This document shows, one piece after another, positions 1-12,225 of a stretch of 64,000 bases of DNA. The position numbers and the translations under genes were made by a program. Position 1 is the first letter of the stretch. The number at the start of each line of letters is the position of its first letter. Origin of the DNA: Apteryx mantelli (Eukaryota > Chordata > Aves > Apterygiformes > Apterygidae); the NCBI RefSeq assembly GCF_036417845.1, contig NC_089979.1, forward strand, positions 25,547,958-25,611,957, written 5' to 3'. Under the pieces are notes generated by a model. That model did no database searches. It was not told where the DNA came from and saw nothing but the letters and a program-made list of their open reading frames with translations.

Positions 1-3000
1 TGTCCTGGGAGGCAGGCAGGGACAATGCTCAGCACAGACACTGTATAGCTGGTTGGCATCCCCCTAGGTTTACCACCTAATGCTAATTTCAAGCAGGTGT
101 TCACCTTTCTTGTGCCTTTCCTCAGGGACCTAAGATGTCTCCAAGATTAGACAGGTACTGAGCAGGTGTGTGTGAGGAACCATATTTTGTACTCTGGCTC
201 TTACAGACCCATGTAGACAGGACTCATGTATCCGAATCCTTTCAAGAACCCAGCCCCAGAACAAAGTCTCCTTGCTGGCACTTTTGAAGACCAGATGATT
301 TTCCAACTCCAACCCAAGCCTTGTACCATTTGGGAGGCAGCTGATTAGTCACAAATGGGAACTAAATGCAACTCCCATCTGTTGAAAGCGCAGTAGATTT
401 TTCTATTTTTCCAAGGGAAGGAAGTTGTCATTCTCTACTCCTTCTTTTCTTGCTTCCCAAAAGTCTAATAGCCAATGTGATTTGGATTAAATGGAACTCA
501 TTGAAGTCCTCCTTATCTTTCACAAGGAGAAACGGTGTCCTGGTATCAATGTCCTGCTGTGGTTCAGTAAATCCTAGTAGGAGGCTATTTAATCAGCAGG
601 GTCCAAGCTTAGAGTTTGCAAACAGACCTTAAAATAAAAAGGCAGAAGTGAGCTAAACTGAACAGGCAGCTTGGCATTCCTTAACACAGAGGCAATTTGT
701 TTTCATAGCTTCTGTAACTACAGCCTCTCACCCCTAGGCCCATAAGCACCAATCAACCTTCAGGGAATCATTAGCTTAAAACACCTACTAGCAGATTTCT
801 TTCAGGTCTCGGGAGTACTGGGGACTGTAAAGCTTATCATTTGGCATTCACTACATCCTTAACCTTTCCAAAAGCAGCTAGAGAGAGCAGAAACTGACAG
901 AGGGCCTTTTAAAAATCTTTTAATAGCTGCTTTCTCCATTTGTGCTTATAGTGACCATAGATGTTGCAAAAAGCGTTCTAAAGCACTCCAGGCTTCCCTG
1001 GAGCAAAGATTGGCTGGTGCTGGGTATTGTAATAGCAGCACATTGTTCCACAGGTGCAAAGTCATTCTAAACCCTTCCCTTTTCCTCTCTCCAGAGACCA
1101 AGGCTTGCCATAACTTTCCACATCAAGACTTCCAGGTCTGCTGTCATTATTGCAGATGTGGTTACGGCACAGTCTGTGGGGCTGGGAATTACACTGGCAG
1201 CTCACTACTGCTGTGTCTCCACACTGGGAACCCTCTGTTTAGAATCACCATGCTGGCTGAAGAGTAACATTTTAATGATGTTTGCAGTTCAATTTTATTC
1301 AAACCATGGGCAGCTTTACCCATTTAAACATAGCACTTAGGCAACATGGCCTGTTGCAATTTGACGTTTTGCCCCTTTATAAGCATGGTCATTCTGAATA
1401 TTTTTCAACCATGTACAGAAAAGTCCAGATCCTCCATGGCAGCTGAGACCACTCAGCACAACCAAGGAGCAAGGATTTCCAGGACTAGTTTATGGCTTCT
1501 GGTCCTCTGTTGTACTCTGGCCTCAAAGTGAGTTAGAGCAGCTTAGTACCATGTAACAATTTTGGTCCTCAAAGGATTCACTGCAAGACAGAACACTCCA
1601 GTCACCCCCCTACTCTAGTACACGTGTTCCTATTAGAGGCTTAGGTATAAAATAAAGACAAAAATTTGGCCCTTAAAAGTCATAGAAATATGTTTTTTCT
1701 GCACTTTTATTCCCACAATACCCAAGAATGAGGACCTCTGTGCAACGTTTGTATCAACTATGCCAGAGCAAGGGTTCATGTTGTCCTCATTCCACAATGG
1801 GTAGACCCACGGTTACAGCTATCTTGGTTACATGTTTTTTACATGAGGCTGACAAAATCACCAATATCCTTTGATAACAAAAATAGTATGTTCAGTTAGC
1901 AGCCCTTAGCATTTGAAAATTCTTTACAGAAAGCATGTGACTCTACAATGAGACTCCTGTTGAGGCCAAGAGAGCCAGATCTCATCCATAATCACCAGTA
2001 TCTCCATCATCATCATCATCTGTTAACAAAGCAACAAGATGTACATGTTCTGCTCCTCAATTCAAGTGACAAGAACCAGCCCACCCATTCACCAAATGGT
2101 GCAAGGAAAGCTAAGGAAATGCTCTTTTCTGTGGTCTCCAGGCAGGCACCTCCCAGAAGCTTCCTTGCCCAAGGAGCGCCCAGGACATTTGAGGGTTTCA
2201 CACTCTGTCACAAATATTCTCACAGGAACCTTCCCAAGAGGTGGTTCACAGAGTGACCTGTCTATCTTCCTCACATGGCTGCAGAAGAAGAGACATAAAA
2301 CCTAATGTACTAGACCTATTCCTGGCCGATCTGGCTGCTTAGCCACAGAACAGTGTGAGAGCACCAATGTTTGTCTTTGCTTCTTTCTGAGCAACTTTTT
2401 AAATTATATCCTGATCCTGACAATCCAGACATAAGGAAAATGTATTGTTGGTTGTGGGTTAAGTAGAACCCCCTATGCTGGGGTTTAGACAGGCATCATA
2501 CAAATCCTGTTTCATCCAAAAACACCCATTTAGCTGCTATCTTTATAGGAATGATGCATAACCATCTTTCACATCACAGCCTGTCCTTCTGACATGACTC
2601 CTAGCCATCAGGCTTTTAGGGAGAGTCCAACATGAGACCTTTAACCCTCCCCCAGAAAGCTGTCCTTCTGTCTTGGTCTCACAGACTTGCTTATCATTAC
2701 AACTAGCAACCATTATTTTGACATTTTTGTAAGTTTTTTGCATCCATGCGCACTGTCCACATTTTACTGCTGTTATTTCTATATTCTATTTCTAAAATGT
2801 GATCTTCACCCTGAGGTTTCTGATTCTGCCTCATGCCTGTTAAGATTTGTTAGGTTATGTGGTCAAAGGCTCATCTCCACATGCACGAAGGAGTCCAGAG
2901 GCACCACAGCAGGTGTGGGACGCCAGTGACCCAGCTGCAGAAAGGAAGGCCCTCCCTGGTGCCTCCCGGGGCTGTCCCAGGAGGGCCATCAGTCCGCAGC

Positions 3001-5954
3001 CAGGGGTGATGCCAGCTAGATGGGTCGATGGAAGAGGCTCTCCAGGACACTTTACAAACTAAGGAGGCCTGCTGCTGTGAGGTTTGGGGACTTAATATGG
3101 GATGCAGGGAAGAGCATTTGGGGATTATACAGAAGTCATTGTGGGATGTTTAGGGGAAAGACCATAGGTGGGGAAAGGGAGAGAGCAAGGTGGCTTCAGG
3201 AGGAACAAGTGTGGGAAAACAGAGGGATAGGGGATAAAAGGGGCCAGTCAAGTGTAAACAGTTCTGGTAGTGTGCTTGTCCAGCCATGCCCTGAGAGAGA
3301 GCAGGGACCCAGGGGCAGCTACTGCATAGATTGAGTGTCTAAAGCCAGCTGATGGAGGGATCCATATTATTTATATATTTTTTTCATTTGCCACTAATGG
3401 ACCTTCATCCTGAACAGCCAGAGAGGGGACCAGGATGAGGCCGTTGGTGCTGTTTGTGTTTCTGCAAGTGCTGAGTGTTTCTGTCTATGCTGATCTGTGT
3501 GGTGGCCATGTGTGTATGTATATATGTGTTGTATATGTGTGTTTGGTGCAATCTGGCAACAGGGAGCTGCAGCAGCCTCACCTCTCTAAGGCTACTGGCT
3601 TTGGTAACCCCTAACAAGATTATTTCTGGGTCCTGGATCCTGATCCTGCCTTCTGCCACCTTGCTGTGCCTCCTGTTTCTGATTATTCTGCTAGGCCTTG
3701 CTTCAGTGCTGACTGATCCTACTCCTGGGACCTTGCTGTCTGTTTAGACTCCTTTACTCTGACTTTTGCTCCAAACCCTGGCCTAGACTCCATCTTGTCC
3801 CTTGCTGCATATAAAGTGTCATCTATATCTGTAAATTTAAAAGCACCAGAGCCTGTTCCTGGGTGCTGGGACTCAATGACAGTAACTGTGAAGTTGTAAG
3901 AACAGCCCTTGTCATGACTTGGATCCTTACCAGCAAACACTCCTAAACAATTTGAAGGCATGATTTGGGAAGTAGCTCAAATTAGGGTTTGCAAATAGTC
4001 ATCCTTTTTTGGAGGCTAACGCAATGTAAGACAATAAATAAGGCCCATCCTGTGCCAGTTAGCCTCAGTGCCAGAGATTCAGCTGGGGCACATTTAATTT
4101 ACAAACAGAGCTGTAGGCACAGAATGCTTGGATCCCGCACCCTCCCCTTGGTTCTCCTGGTCTGGTTAACTCCTAGCTTCCCACATCCTCACTATCAGCC
4201 AGTCAGGACTATGGTCTCTGGCCCCTGCTTTCAGCCCAGCTCCCTGCTGGATCAAACATGAGGTCACGCAGCCCCCTCCTGGCTCAGCTGTACCTCTGAG
4301 CGCACCACCCTCTTGTATCCCTCCATCGATTTGCCCAGTCTAGAAGCTCTAGCTTTTGTCTTTACTACCTATCAGTTTTTCCTGTTCAAGAACCATGAAT
4401 ATCCACACACCTTGCTCATTATACACCTTGAAAACTCTTTTTGCAAATTCTCTTTACCACAAAGCCTATCCAGAGCTAAGTCACTAATGGGCTGAGACAA
4501 CCACTCATCAGGTTGTCCTAACTGTTTTATTGTTTCTTTGTACTCCCCCACCCTGTCAACCATTTCCATCCATCTGATATTGTAGCATAAAAATTCAGTG
4601 TCCTCCCTAACCTCTTAAAACAGAGAGTAGACTAAAGCTATTACAGACCAAAGCCACTATGGCAGCAAGTTAGGAACCTGCAGCTGAATGGGAAGAGTTG
4701 CTAAGTCACCTCTCTCCTATCAAAAGATTCTTTTTTGCAGTAAGAATTGCACCTTTCTTCCCACAGATCCTTGACCAACTAGTGATCTAGTGTAAGGGTA
4801 CGGAAGGTGGGAGAGACAAAATACATCTTTAAAAAGAGAGAATAAGGCAACAGAGAATAAGGTAGCAGAGAAAAATGAGGGCACTGAAAGGCTTGAATTT
4901 TGCCTCTGAGAAGATAAAGGGTGAGAAAGTGAGCTGTATTTCTCATGAAAAGAAAAGATTTTTTGACTTGCACTTCTCAGGCATTTTTCTTCATTACTGT
5001 GAAGCCCACTGGTGCTAACAGTGGATCAGAAACCCCACACACTGTTTCTCCTCATTACTTCATCAGGTGTCAGTGAGGCTAATCCGCACATGCCTGTCTT
5101 TCCTGTCAAGATCTTAGCAATTCCCCTCAGTACCTTCTCTCCACTAACCTGTATAGCTGAGCCATAGCAACAAGGTGCCAAGAAGAGATGAGCCCCACTG
5201 GTTCCTGTTACCTGACCCTGCCTTCAGAGAGCAGGCTGCTGCACTCACATTACAGTTCCCACTGCAGTGTTGTCTCTGCTGGAGATCACATTTTAACTGC
5301 ATGATTCTCCCTCCTGCCTCCACCCTCCCAGATAATTTGCAATTTGTTTCTCAGAATTTGTCAGTGACAATCTCTTTCCTCTTGGTACAAACTCAAGACC
5401 TTCCTAAGAAGAGGGATAAAGTATTCACTGGTAGGAGACAGATGAGAGCCAGCATGGAAAAACAACCAGCTGGTCATCATGACCCGCATTCTACGCTGCT
5501 AAGGGTGTGGATTAATAATACAATGAGATTAATAAACACAGGAAGCAGTGAAGAGCATAGGGAAAAAACCTTGCTGGCACAAATGGGAGCACATCCCCCA
5601 TCACCAGTGGTGGTGCATTTGCTCCAGCATGAAATTCATCCCAAAGAGTCAATAAAGACTACATCTTGCCAAACAAACATGAACACTCCTTTTTTATTGA
5701 ATTTCAAGATCAGCAAATGAAGGAAATGAAGAAGCAGCCTATAGCCAGTCCTGAGAAAAGCCTCAGAACAAAACATGACTTGAAAAATGAAGGCAAGTTG
5801 GCTGGGAAATGAGTCCTGTCACAGAGATTGAACACAGGCTGTAGGTCCATAAACAAAGAGGAATGAAAGATAAACATGAATATAAAGAGCCGATGGGAGA
5901 ATATCTGGGACATGGATTGGGTGTGGGGAGGGGAGGAAAGGAGGGCTAGCAATC
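1..5954. other. Intergenic DNA, no gene recognised
   Basis: Only short unrelated open frames are present, the longest 181 codons at 5175-5720 without recognisable motifs. TG-rich sequence occurs near 3510-3545. The mammalian neighbour NIPAL2 was looked for on both strands and not recognised. Confidence 0.6.
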
Positions 5955-6310
5955 TGCACTAAGTCTGGTTTTATTTAATGTCTATTAATGATCTGGAAGG
6001 AAGCAGTAAACAGCACATTCATTCAATTTATATTTGATATAATGACTCCTATGAATTAGAGAGGTGTTGTGTAAACCAGTGAGGACAAGACACAAAACGC
6101 AATAAAACCTAGACAGGCTGGAAATAACAAAATGACAGTCAAGTGCATGGGCACAAGCCAATAATCTTCAGGAGGAAGAATAAACTAAAATGCAGAGATT
6201 AAGTGGAGGAATGCACTTAAAGAAGGGAAGCAGGATGTCCTAACGATGGCAGAGACCAACAAACTGGCTGTGAGCTTGTGGAACAGACTCATCCCAAAGG
6301 AAGCAAGAGG
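5955..6310 (+). mobile_element. Ancient CR1-like LINE fragment
   Basis: TTTTATTTAATGTCTATTAA followed by TGATCTGG corresponds to the conserved FN(V/I)FINDLE block of CR1 ORF2. GACAGGCTGGAAATAACAAA and AAATGACAGTCAAGTGCA fit the downstream LDRLE..NKMKFN..KC region, and GTGGAACAGACTC near 6278 fits the WNRLP block. Many stops and gaps show great age. Confidence 0.6.
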
Positions 6311-7020
6311 GTAAGTATATGAACCTATTGATTTATGAGGAATTAAGTCAATCAGATGAGTTTGGCTGCATGACTGCTGAGAAAAGAGAGCAGAGTGTGC
6401 CCAGGCATTAATGTTGAGACAATCTTTTGGAGATGAGGAACCACCCAAGGGACCTATGTATTTATCTGTTTATGTGTATGTCTATCTATTTGGACAGTGT
6501 AAACACCACAGAGGAGGAGCAGTACTGATTTATGGAGTGGGGAGGAATAAGGATCAGAAACAAACTGAAAGAAATATAGGCTGGCTCAGAGACAGGGTGA
6601 GTTGTATTGCCCTGTGAAACAGCTACCTGCAGAGGGGTCTGACATTTCTTCACTCTGAATCCCTTAAAACTAGATTGTAGAAAAACATCTGAGAGAACAT
6701 ATTCTAGGAAACAGATTTTTGTCTTTGAGAGGATGGACTGAATAAATACACAGGAAAATGGCAGCCACAGTGAGTGCAGTCTGGATAAAAGGGGTTGTTT
6801 GCACTAATAGGTCTCATCTGTTGTAAAATCTTAAGAAGAGGTAAGCCTACCTCTACCCAAAACTGCCTGCACAGCAGTTGTCTGGAAAGCAAAAATGACA
6901 AAGCCAGGGGACAGCTAACGAAAATACAAGGGCAAGAGAGAGGCCAAGGAACTAAAATGAGCCACCTGGCAACAGGCACCAGCTCGGGTCTGCATCAAGG
7001 GACCTTGACACTTAACAGCT

Positions 7021-7140
7021 CAGTGGTTGGCATATTCACCAGAGGCATGGGAGACCTGAGATTGCGCCCCTTTTGGCAGGCTGTATTTGAACCCACATCT
7101 CCCAGCTCCCTGAAGAGCATCCTAACCATACAGGCTGGCA
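7021..7140. repeat. tRNA-like imperfect palindromic interspersed repeat (ancient)
   Basis: The left arm (CAGTGGTTGGCATATTCACC, then GGGAGACCTGAGATT) is roughly complementary to the right arm (ATTTGAACCCACATCTCCC, then CATCCTAACCATA). The arms resemble a tRNA-like A-box/B-box order and match a dispersed sauropsid repeat I remember but cannot name. Total length is about 120 bp. Confidence 0.45.
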
Positions 7141-8229
7141 GAGGGAGCAGTGGTTACCAACCCTTCCATTTAAGCTTTTACTTCTTGTATCCACTCAAGT
7201 TTTTACTGGGCTAGAGACAGGATGGGAAATGAAAATGCTGTTCTCATTGTATGGGAAGGTAAAGATCTAGCTTGCAGTTCTCACAGAAAACGTTTCAGCA
7301 TTCAGCAGCTTCTAACAGAGGAGTTACTGAGCAAAAGGAAAGCATTTACACAGTGCTTTCTCAGGGGGGAAGAGGGAAGGAGGGAATCTGAAAGAGCTTC
7401 AACAGAAGAAAAAGGCAGGGTGACAACTTAGGAGATGTGAACTTCAAGGATGACTGCTCAGCACAGTGCAGGTTTGGATGGCTCTGGAGGCAGGACCAGA
7501 AGCAGACAATTAAGAGGAACTTGGCTGGCAGAAATGCAAATGCCTCAGGAATTTAGACAATCTGAGGGTAAAGTGGAAAGGGCAAGGGAAGTTTCAGATC
7601 TACTTTTGGATATGGGATCAGTTAATCTAGTGCTAACATCTTGCAAGGTCATCGTTTCAAGGCAATAAAGCTCCTTCATGCACCACAAGAATATCCAGGA
7701 TATCCTGGAAAATTACCCTTCATTTAGATAGATAGCTCCTTTTCCCAGACAAGCAGCTATAATACATTATAAAATGAGATCTCATGATTTGGGCTGAAGG
7801 GAAGGAGAAAAGGAGAAAGACTGAAAAGAAATCTATTGATCATCATATTTTCAAACATAGGACACTGGTAACTGGCTTCCCAGCTGTCTGGAGAAGATAA
7901 GAACAAAAGAGAAAGTGAGGAAATTTTAATATATCACTGGTGATGTAAGCATTAGACTTGATAACAAGCTACAGTTCTTTACTTAGACAATAGTCAATTT
8001 TAAAAATATACACAAAAATGCCAATAAATTTTCAAAAAGTAATTAGCCTTACTTACAGAGCTGGGAAGGTGCCCAAACTCCAGATCCTCTTAAGCAAGGG
8101 CAAACTCCCACCATACAGAATTGTAAGAGCTGTTCAGTCATTAAGTATTTCTACTTTAATTCCCTTTACTGTACAGACAGTCCCTGAGTGAAACAGGCAT
8201 CTCCAAGTTTAATGCAAAGAACAGAGTTC

Positions 8230-8768
8230 AACCACTCTCACATTTAAAAGGTTTCTTCTTATGTTTAAGTAGAATTTCCTGTGTTTTGGTTGTGCCCATC
8301 AACACTTGTCCTGTCACTGGGCACCACTGATATTAGTCCAGCTCTGTCTTATTTACACAGCCCTGTCAGGTATTTATATACATGGATCAGATCCCCCCAA
8401 GCTTTCTTTCCTCCAGGCTGAACAGACCCAGCTCTCGTAGCTTCTGCTCATATGAGAGATGCCCCACTCCCTTAATCATCTTTGTGGCCCTTCACTAGGC
8501 TCGCTCCACTAACTCCATGTCTCTCGTACTGGGGAGTCCAGCACTGGACCCAGCACTCCAGATATATCTCACTAGGGCTGAGCAGAGGGGAAGCATCACA
8601 TCCCTCGACCTGCTGGCAATGCTCTGCCTAATGCAGCCCAGGATGCTGTTGGCCTTCTTTGCCACAAGGGCACATTGTTGGCCCATGGTCAGCTTGTCCA
8701 CTAGGACCACCAGGGCCTTTTCTGCCAAGCTGCTTTTCAGTCAGTCGGCCCCTAACCTGTACTGATGC
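8230..8768 (-). mobile_element. CR1 LINE fragment, inverted, lacking its 3' tail
   Basis: On the - strand, 8495-8728 encodes the CR1 ORF2 stretch with [18 protein letters not shown] and SRSRDVMLPLCSALVR. The rest matches the ORF2 C-terminus. The usual tail repeat and the first roughly 150 bp of the 3' end are missing, so this copy is truncated at both ends. Accumulated changes make it older than the 48.8-kb copy. Confidence 0.9.
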
Positions 8769-11652
8769 AGGCCATTTGTCTGGGGAATTTTTAAATCTCT
8801 TTGGAAATAAAGGAATAGCCTCAGTTCTGTCCGCTTTTCCATGTGTACTGTGATGCAGTCCCCTAGATAAACATGTCTCCATCTCTGCTGAGGACTGGGA
8901 AAGCAGAGAGATTTCAGCTGTTTGGAAAAGCTTTTTAATGGTAAGAATAGTAAAGCAATGGAAAATTATGGAGGCAGATTGTGAAAATCTGTTAGTGGAG
9001 TTTACCTAAGTATGTAACAGGAAAGTATTAGGCCTAGCTGATCCTGCTTTCAGGCAGGGGAGTGGATTAAATGAACTTTTGGAGGTTTTGCTACAGTTCT
9101 CTCCCAATTCACTATACGGAAATAGGGGCATTGCTGTTTGAAAAATCTTATCCTGTTATTCAAGGTGTGGCACCCATCATCTGGCACTGCATTGAAACAC
9201 ACATTCCCAAAAAGGCATTTTACGGCCTTATCCCTGCAGGATCTTAATGTTCTGCAAACACTAATAATTTATTTTCACAATGCTCCTATAGATGCAGAGG
9301 GAGTATTTACCTTCTGTGTTTACTCATGTGTTTACAATGGCAGCTGAGGTATAAAGAAATCAAAGTCAAAATCACCAAAAGAAACCATAAACTTTGGTTT
9401 CTAGTTTGAGATGCTTAACAATTTTTCTTCAGGATCTATAAAATTTCTTCAAAGTACAGTTCACATAATAGTGAGTGTTCAGAGTATCCGAAATCAGATC
9501 CCAGTTGTCAGGGTTTCCAGAAAATCCATTACCATCTGTGAAAAGTTTTGAGTTAAGTGACCTGCCCAGCATTACATAGCAATGATGTTCAAGACAATAA
9601 CAACGAAATCCATAATAGCAACAAAATCCAATACTAGGACAACACTCAGTTTCCCAAACCTCAAGGCAATCCTTTCCTATCTTTCCTCTGCCATCACCAT
9701 CCAAATTCCTTGGTTTCTACAATAAAGTAACCATAATTCATTCCACAGCAGGTCCATCCTGTACAGTGAAAAAAAACCAGGCTGTGGTCATGTAATTACA
9801 AATTGGAAGATAATGCACACAATGGGCCTGAATTATGACAGCTTTAGTTCTGACATTCTTTAGTTTGGCTTGACAATTATTATATTTTTTTCTTATGGGT
9901 TTATTTTTTTTTATTGTTGCAAGTTGATTTTTTAGATTTTTACCAAAGCAAACTGGAAAGACATTCCTTATATGGAACCATCTGATCCACAGCTGAGTAA
10001 ACAGCAGAACTGGGACCTTTGCACCCACAGCACAGTTCAGCTGGTATATGGAGATACAATGGCACAGCTGGTGATGATGATAGGCTGTTATCTTCAGATG
10101 CTTTTATTATTTGCATATCTTCAAACAGGTTTTGTGCATTTCAGAAGAAAATAGTGGTATTTCTCCTTTTCTTGAAAAAGATACTCTTCAGACAAATGTA
10201 CCTATCTTTCTGTCACACCAGCTTCTTGCCCTCAAATTCTGGTTAATTTTATAGGCGTACCAGCATTCTGGCTATTCTCCAATTATAAAAAAATAAAGCC
10301 ATGTTGTTAAAAGAGGCTAGTTAGCTACATTTGGCTCTTTTGTAAGGTACAAAAAAATCCCACTGTGGATCTCTAACTGAATAAGAAACCTAAGTATCTT
10401 CTTTCTGAAACTGTGCATAGCTCCTGTGCTGATTTCTGAACCTAAAATAAATCTGAAAGCATAGATCTCAGTTCTGATCTTCCACAGGTTTTATACACAT
10501 CCAATTTCACTGACCCCTGTAGAATTATTTCCAGGTAACACCAGCAAATAACAATAGTGTTATATAAAGGCTTTTTTTTTTCATTTTAATGTACCTAGCT
10601 TGTTTCCCGTATTAAAAATTCATAAATCACCTAATATATATGTCTATACATAAAAGCCTAACTCATTTCTTCTACCTGGCAATGTAAATCTCTTACCTCA
10701 ATCAAAGTCAATACAGAGGCACTAATAGAACAGTTAGATCTGAGTAGTTCTGATTGTTTAATACCATTAGGCCTGTATAGAAGTGGGTCTTCCAGCTCTA
10801 AATATATAGAATGACTGGAAAAGCTGAACATATGTCCCTGAAGATGAAAAAGTGAAGGTTGGGAGCATTGCATTTAGGACGTAGAAGCAACAATCACAGA
10901 ATCAGTCATCCAAATGGTATTATCAGTAATATCTCAGTAGCTGTGTGAAAGCAGACCAGCTGAAAGGATGTGTTTAAACATGCCAGATATGTTTGGGATA
11001 TCTTACATTGCTGTCCTCAGAAGTGCACTGATAGGTTTTGTATTTAGGGCTAGCTAACGTACAAAGTAAGTCAGTACATGGGGAAGCTAGAAGAAAGTTT
11101 CACAGAAAAAAACGACACATATTTGTCCTCATCAGTGGTATTTACAGCCCCAGTGACTTATAGCATAAACCCATGCAACATTAGATTTTTACAACTTCTT
11201 TCTAATGACTAGGCAAAAAAACTCAAAATGACACAACTCTTGAGGAGGTCTTTGAGCCAAGTTCAGAGCTGATGTAGCTCATAAAACAGCAACCATAAGC
11301 AAAGGGAACAAACTCTGACTCCACAGGTCAGACACGGTGGTTAAGAAGGAACACAAGTCCTTGAATGGTCATAAATAAAGCACGTCCAATTAGTATTTGA
11401 GTCATGTCCCTACTTTTTCTTACACTCTCATAACCAACATCACACCTACTGACTATCATACTTCTAGCTCTGTTGTTCTAGTAACGACGCTTGATGTGTA
11501 ATTTAAATACACTCTTTGCCTGCTTACGAAATGAACCCTGTGTGCCTAAGAGCCAAGAGGCTTACCATATACCTGATACACAAGAAATGCCCTGTTCCCT
11601 GCAGTCATTTGACAGGAAAATCTGCACTAACAAATAGTCGAGATTTTATGAT
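8769..11652. other. Intergenic DNA, no gene recognised
   Basis: AT-rich with short A and T runs. Apart from the weak MIR-like segment near 9.55 kb, I see nothing that can be named. Confidence 0.6.
9540..9605 (-). repeat. Possible MIR-like SINE fragment
   Basis: GAGTTAAGTGACCTGCCCAG followed by ATTACATAGCAA resembles the reversed MIR core (GGTTAAGTAACTTGCCCAAG, then TCACACAGC). Weak by eye. Confidence 0.35.
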
Positions 11653-12137
11653 TTCATAGAATCACAGAACAGCCGAGGCTGGATGGAGCCTCTCGAGATT
11701 GCCTAGTCTAACCTCCCTGCTCAAGCAGGGTCACCTAGAGCACGTTGCCCAGGACCGTGTGCCGTCAGGTTTCGAAAACCTCCAAGGTTGGAGGCTGAAC
11801 AATCTCTCTGGGCAATCTGCTCCAGTGTTCAACCACCCCCACATTTAAAAGGTTTCTTCTTATGTTTAAGTGGATTTTCCTTTCTTTCAGTTTGTGCCCA
11901 TTGCCTCTCATCCTCTCGCTGGGCACCACTAAGAGTCTGGTTCCGTCTTCTTTACATGCACCCATCAGGTATTTATACACATGGATCAGACTCTGCCGAG
12001 CCTTCTCTTCTCCAGGCTGAACAGTCCCAGCTCTCTCAGCCTCTCCTTGTATGAGAGATGCTCCAGTCCTTGGTGGCCCTTTGCCAGACTCACTCCAGTA
12101 AATCCATGTATCTCTTGTACTGAGGAGCCAGAACTGG
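11653..12137 (-). mobile_element. CR1 LINE 3' fragment, inverted
   Basis: The + strand starts with the reversed CR1 tail (CATAGAATCACAGAACAG) and runs through the conserved 3' end (AACCTCCCTGCTCAAGCAGGGTCACCTAGAG-type region, given here only in part) into the ORF2 C-terminus. On the - strand the frame 11765-11980 contains the [15 protein letters not shown] motif. It stops abruptly near 12137, just before the (AGTCT)n array. It is close in sequence to the 8.2-kb copy (shared CACATTTAAAAGGTTTC). Confidence 0.9.
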
Positions 12138-12176
12138 CATATTACATCCCTTTGGAAGGGAAAGAAGACATTTCTA

Positions 12177-12225
12177 TTCTAGTCTAGTCTAGTGTAGTCT
12201 AGTCTGGTCTAATCTAGTCTAGTCT
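12177..12225 (+). repeat. (AGTCT)n pentanucleotide array
   Basis: About nine to ten AGTCT units with substitutions in three of them, 40 bp past the 5'-truncation point of the CR1 at 11.65-12.14 kb. Confidence 0.9.

Noticed and set aside
5175-5720. 181-codon open frame on the + strand
   Set aside because: No recognisable motifs, ordinary intergenic composition and no splice or promoter context. Consistent with chance.
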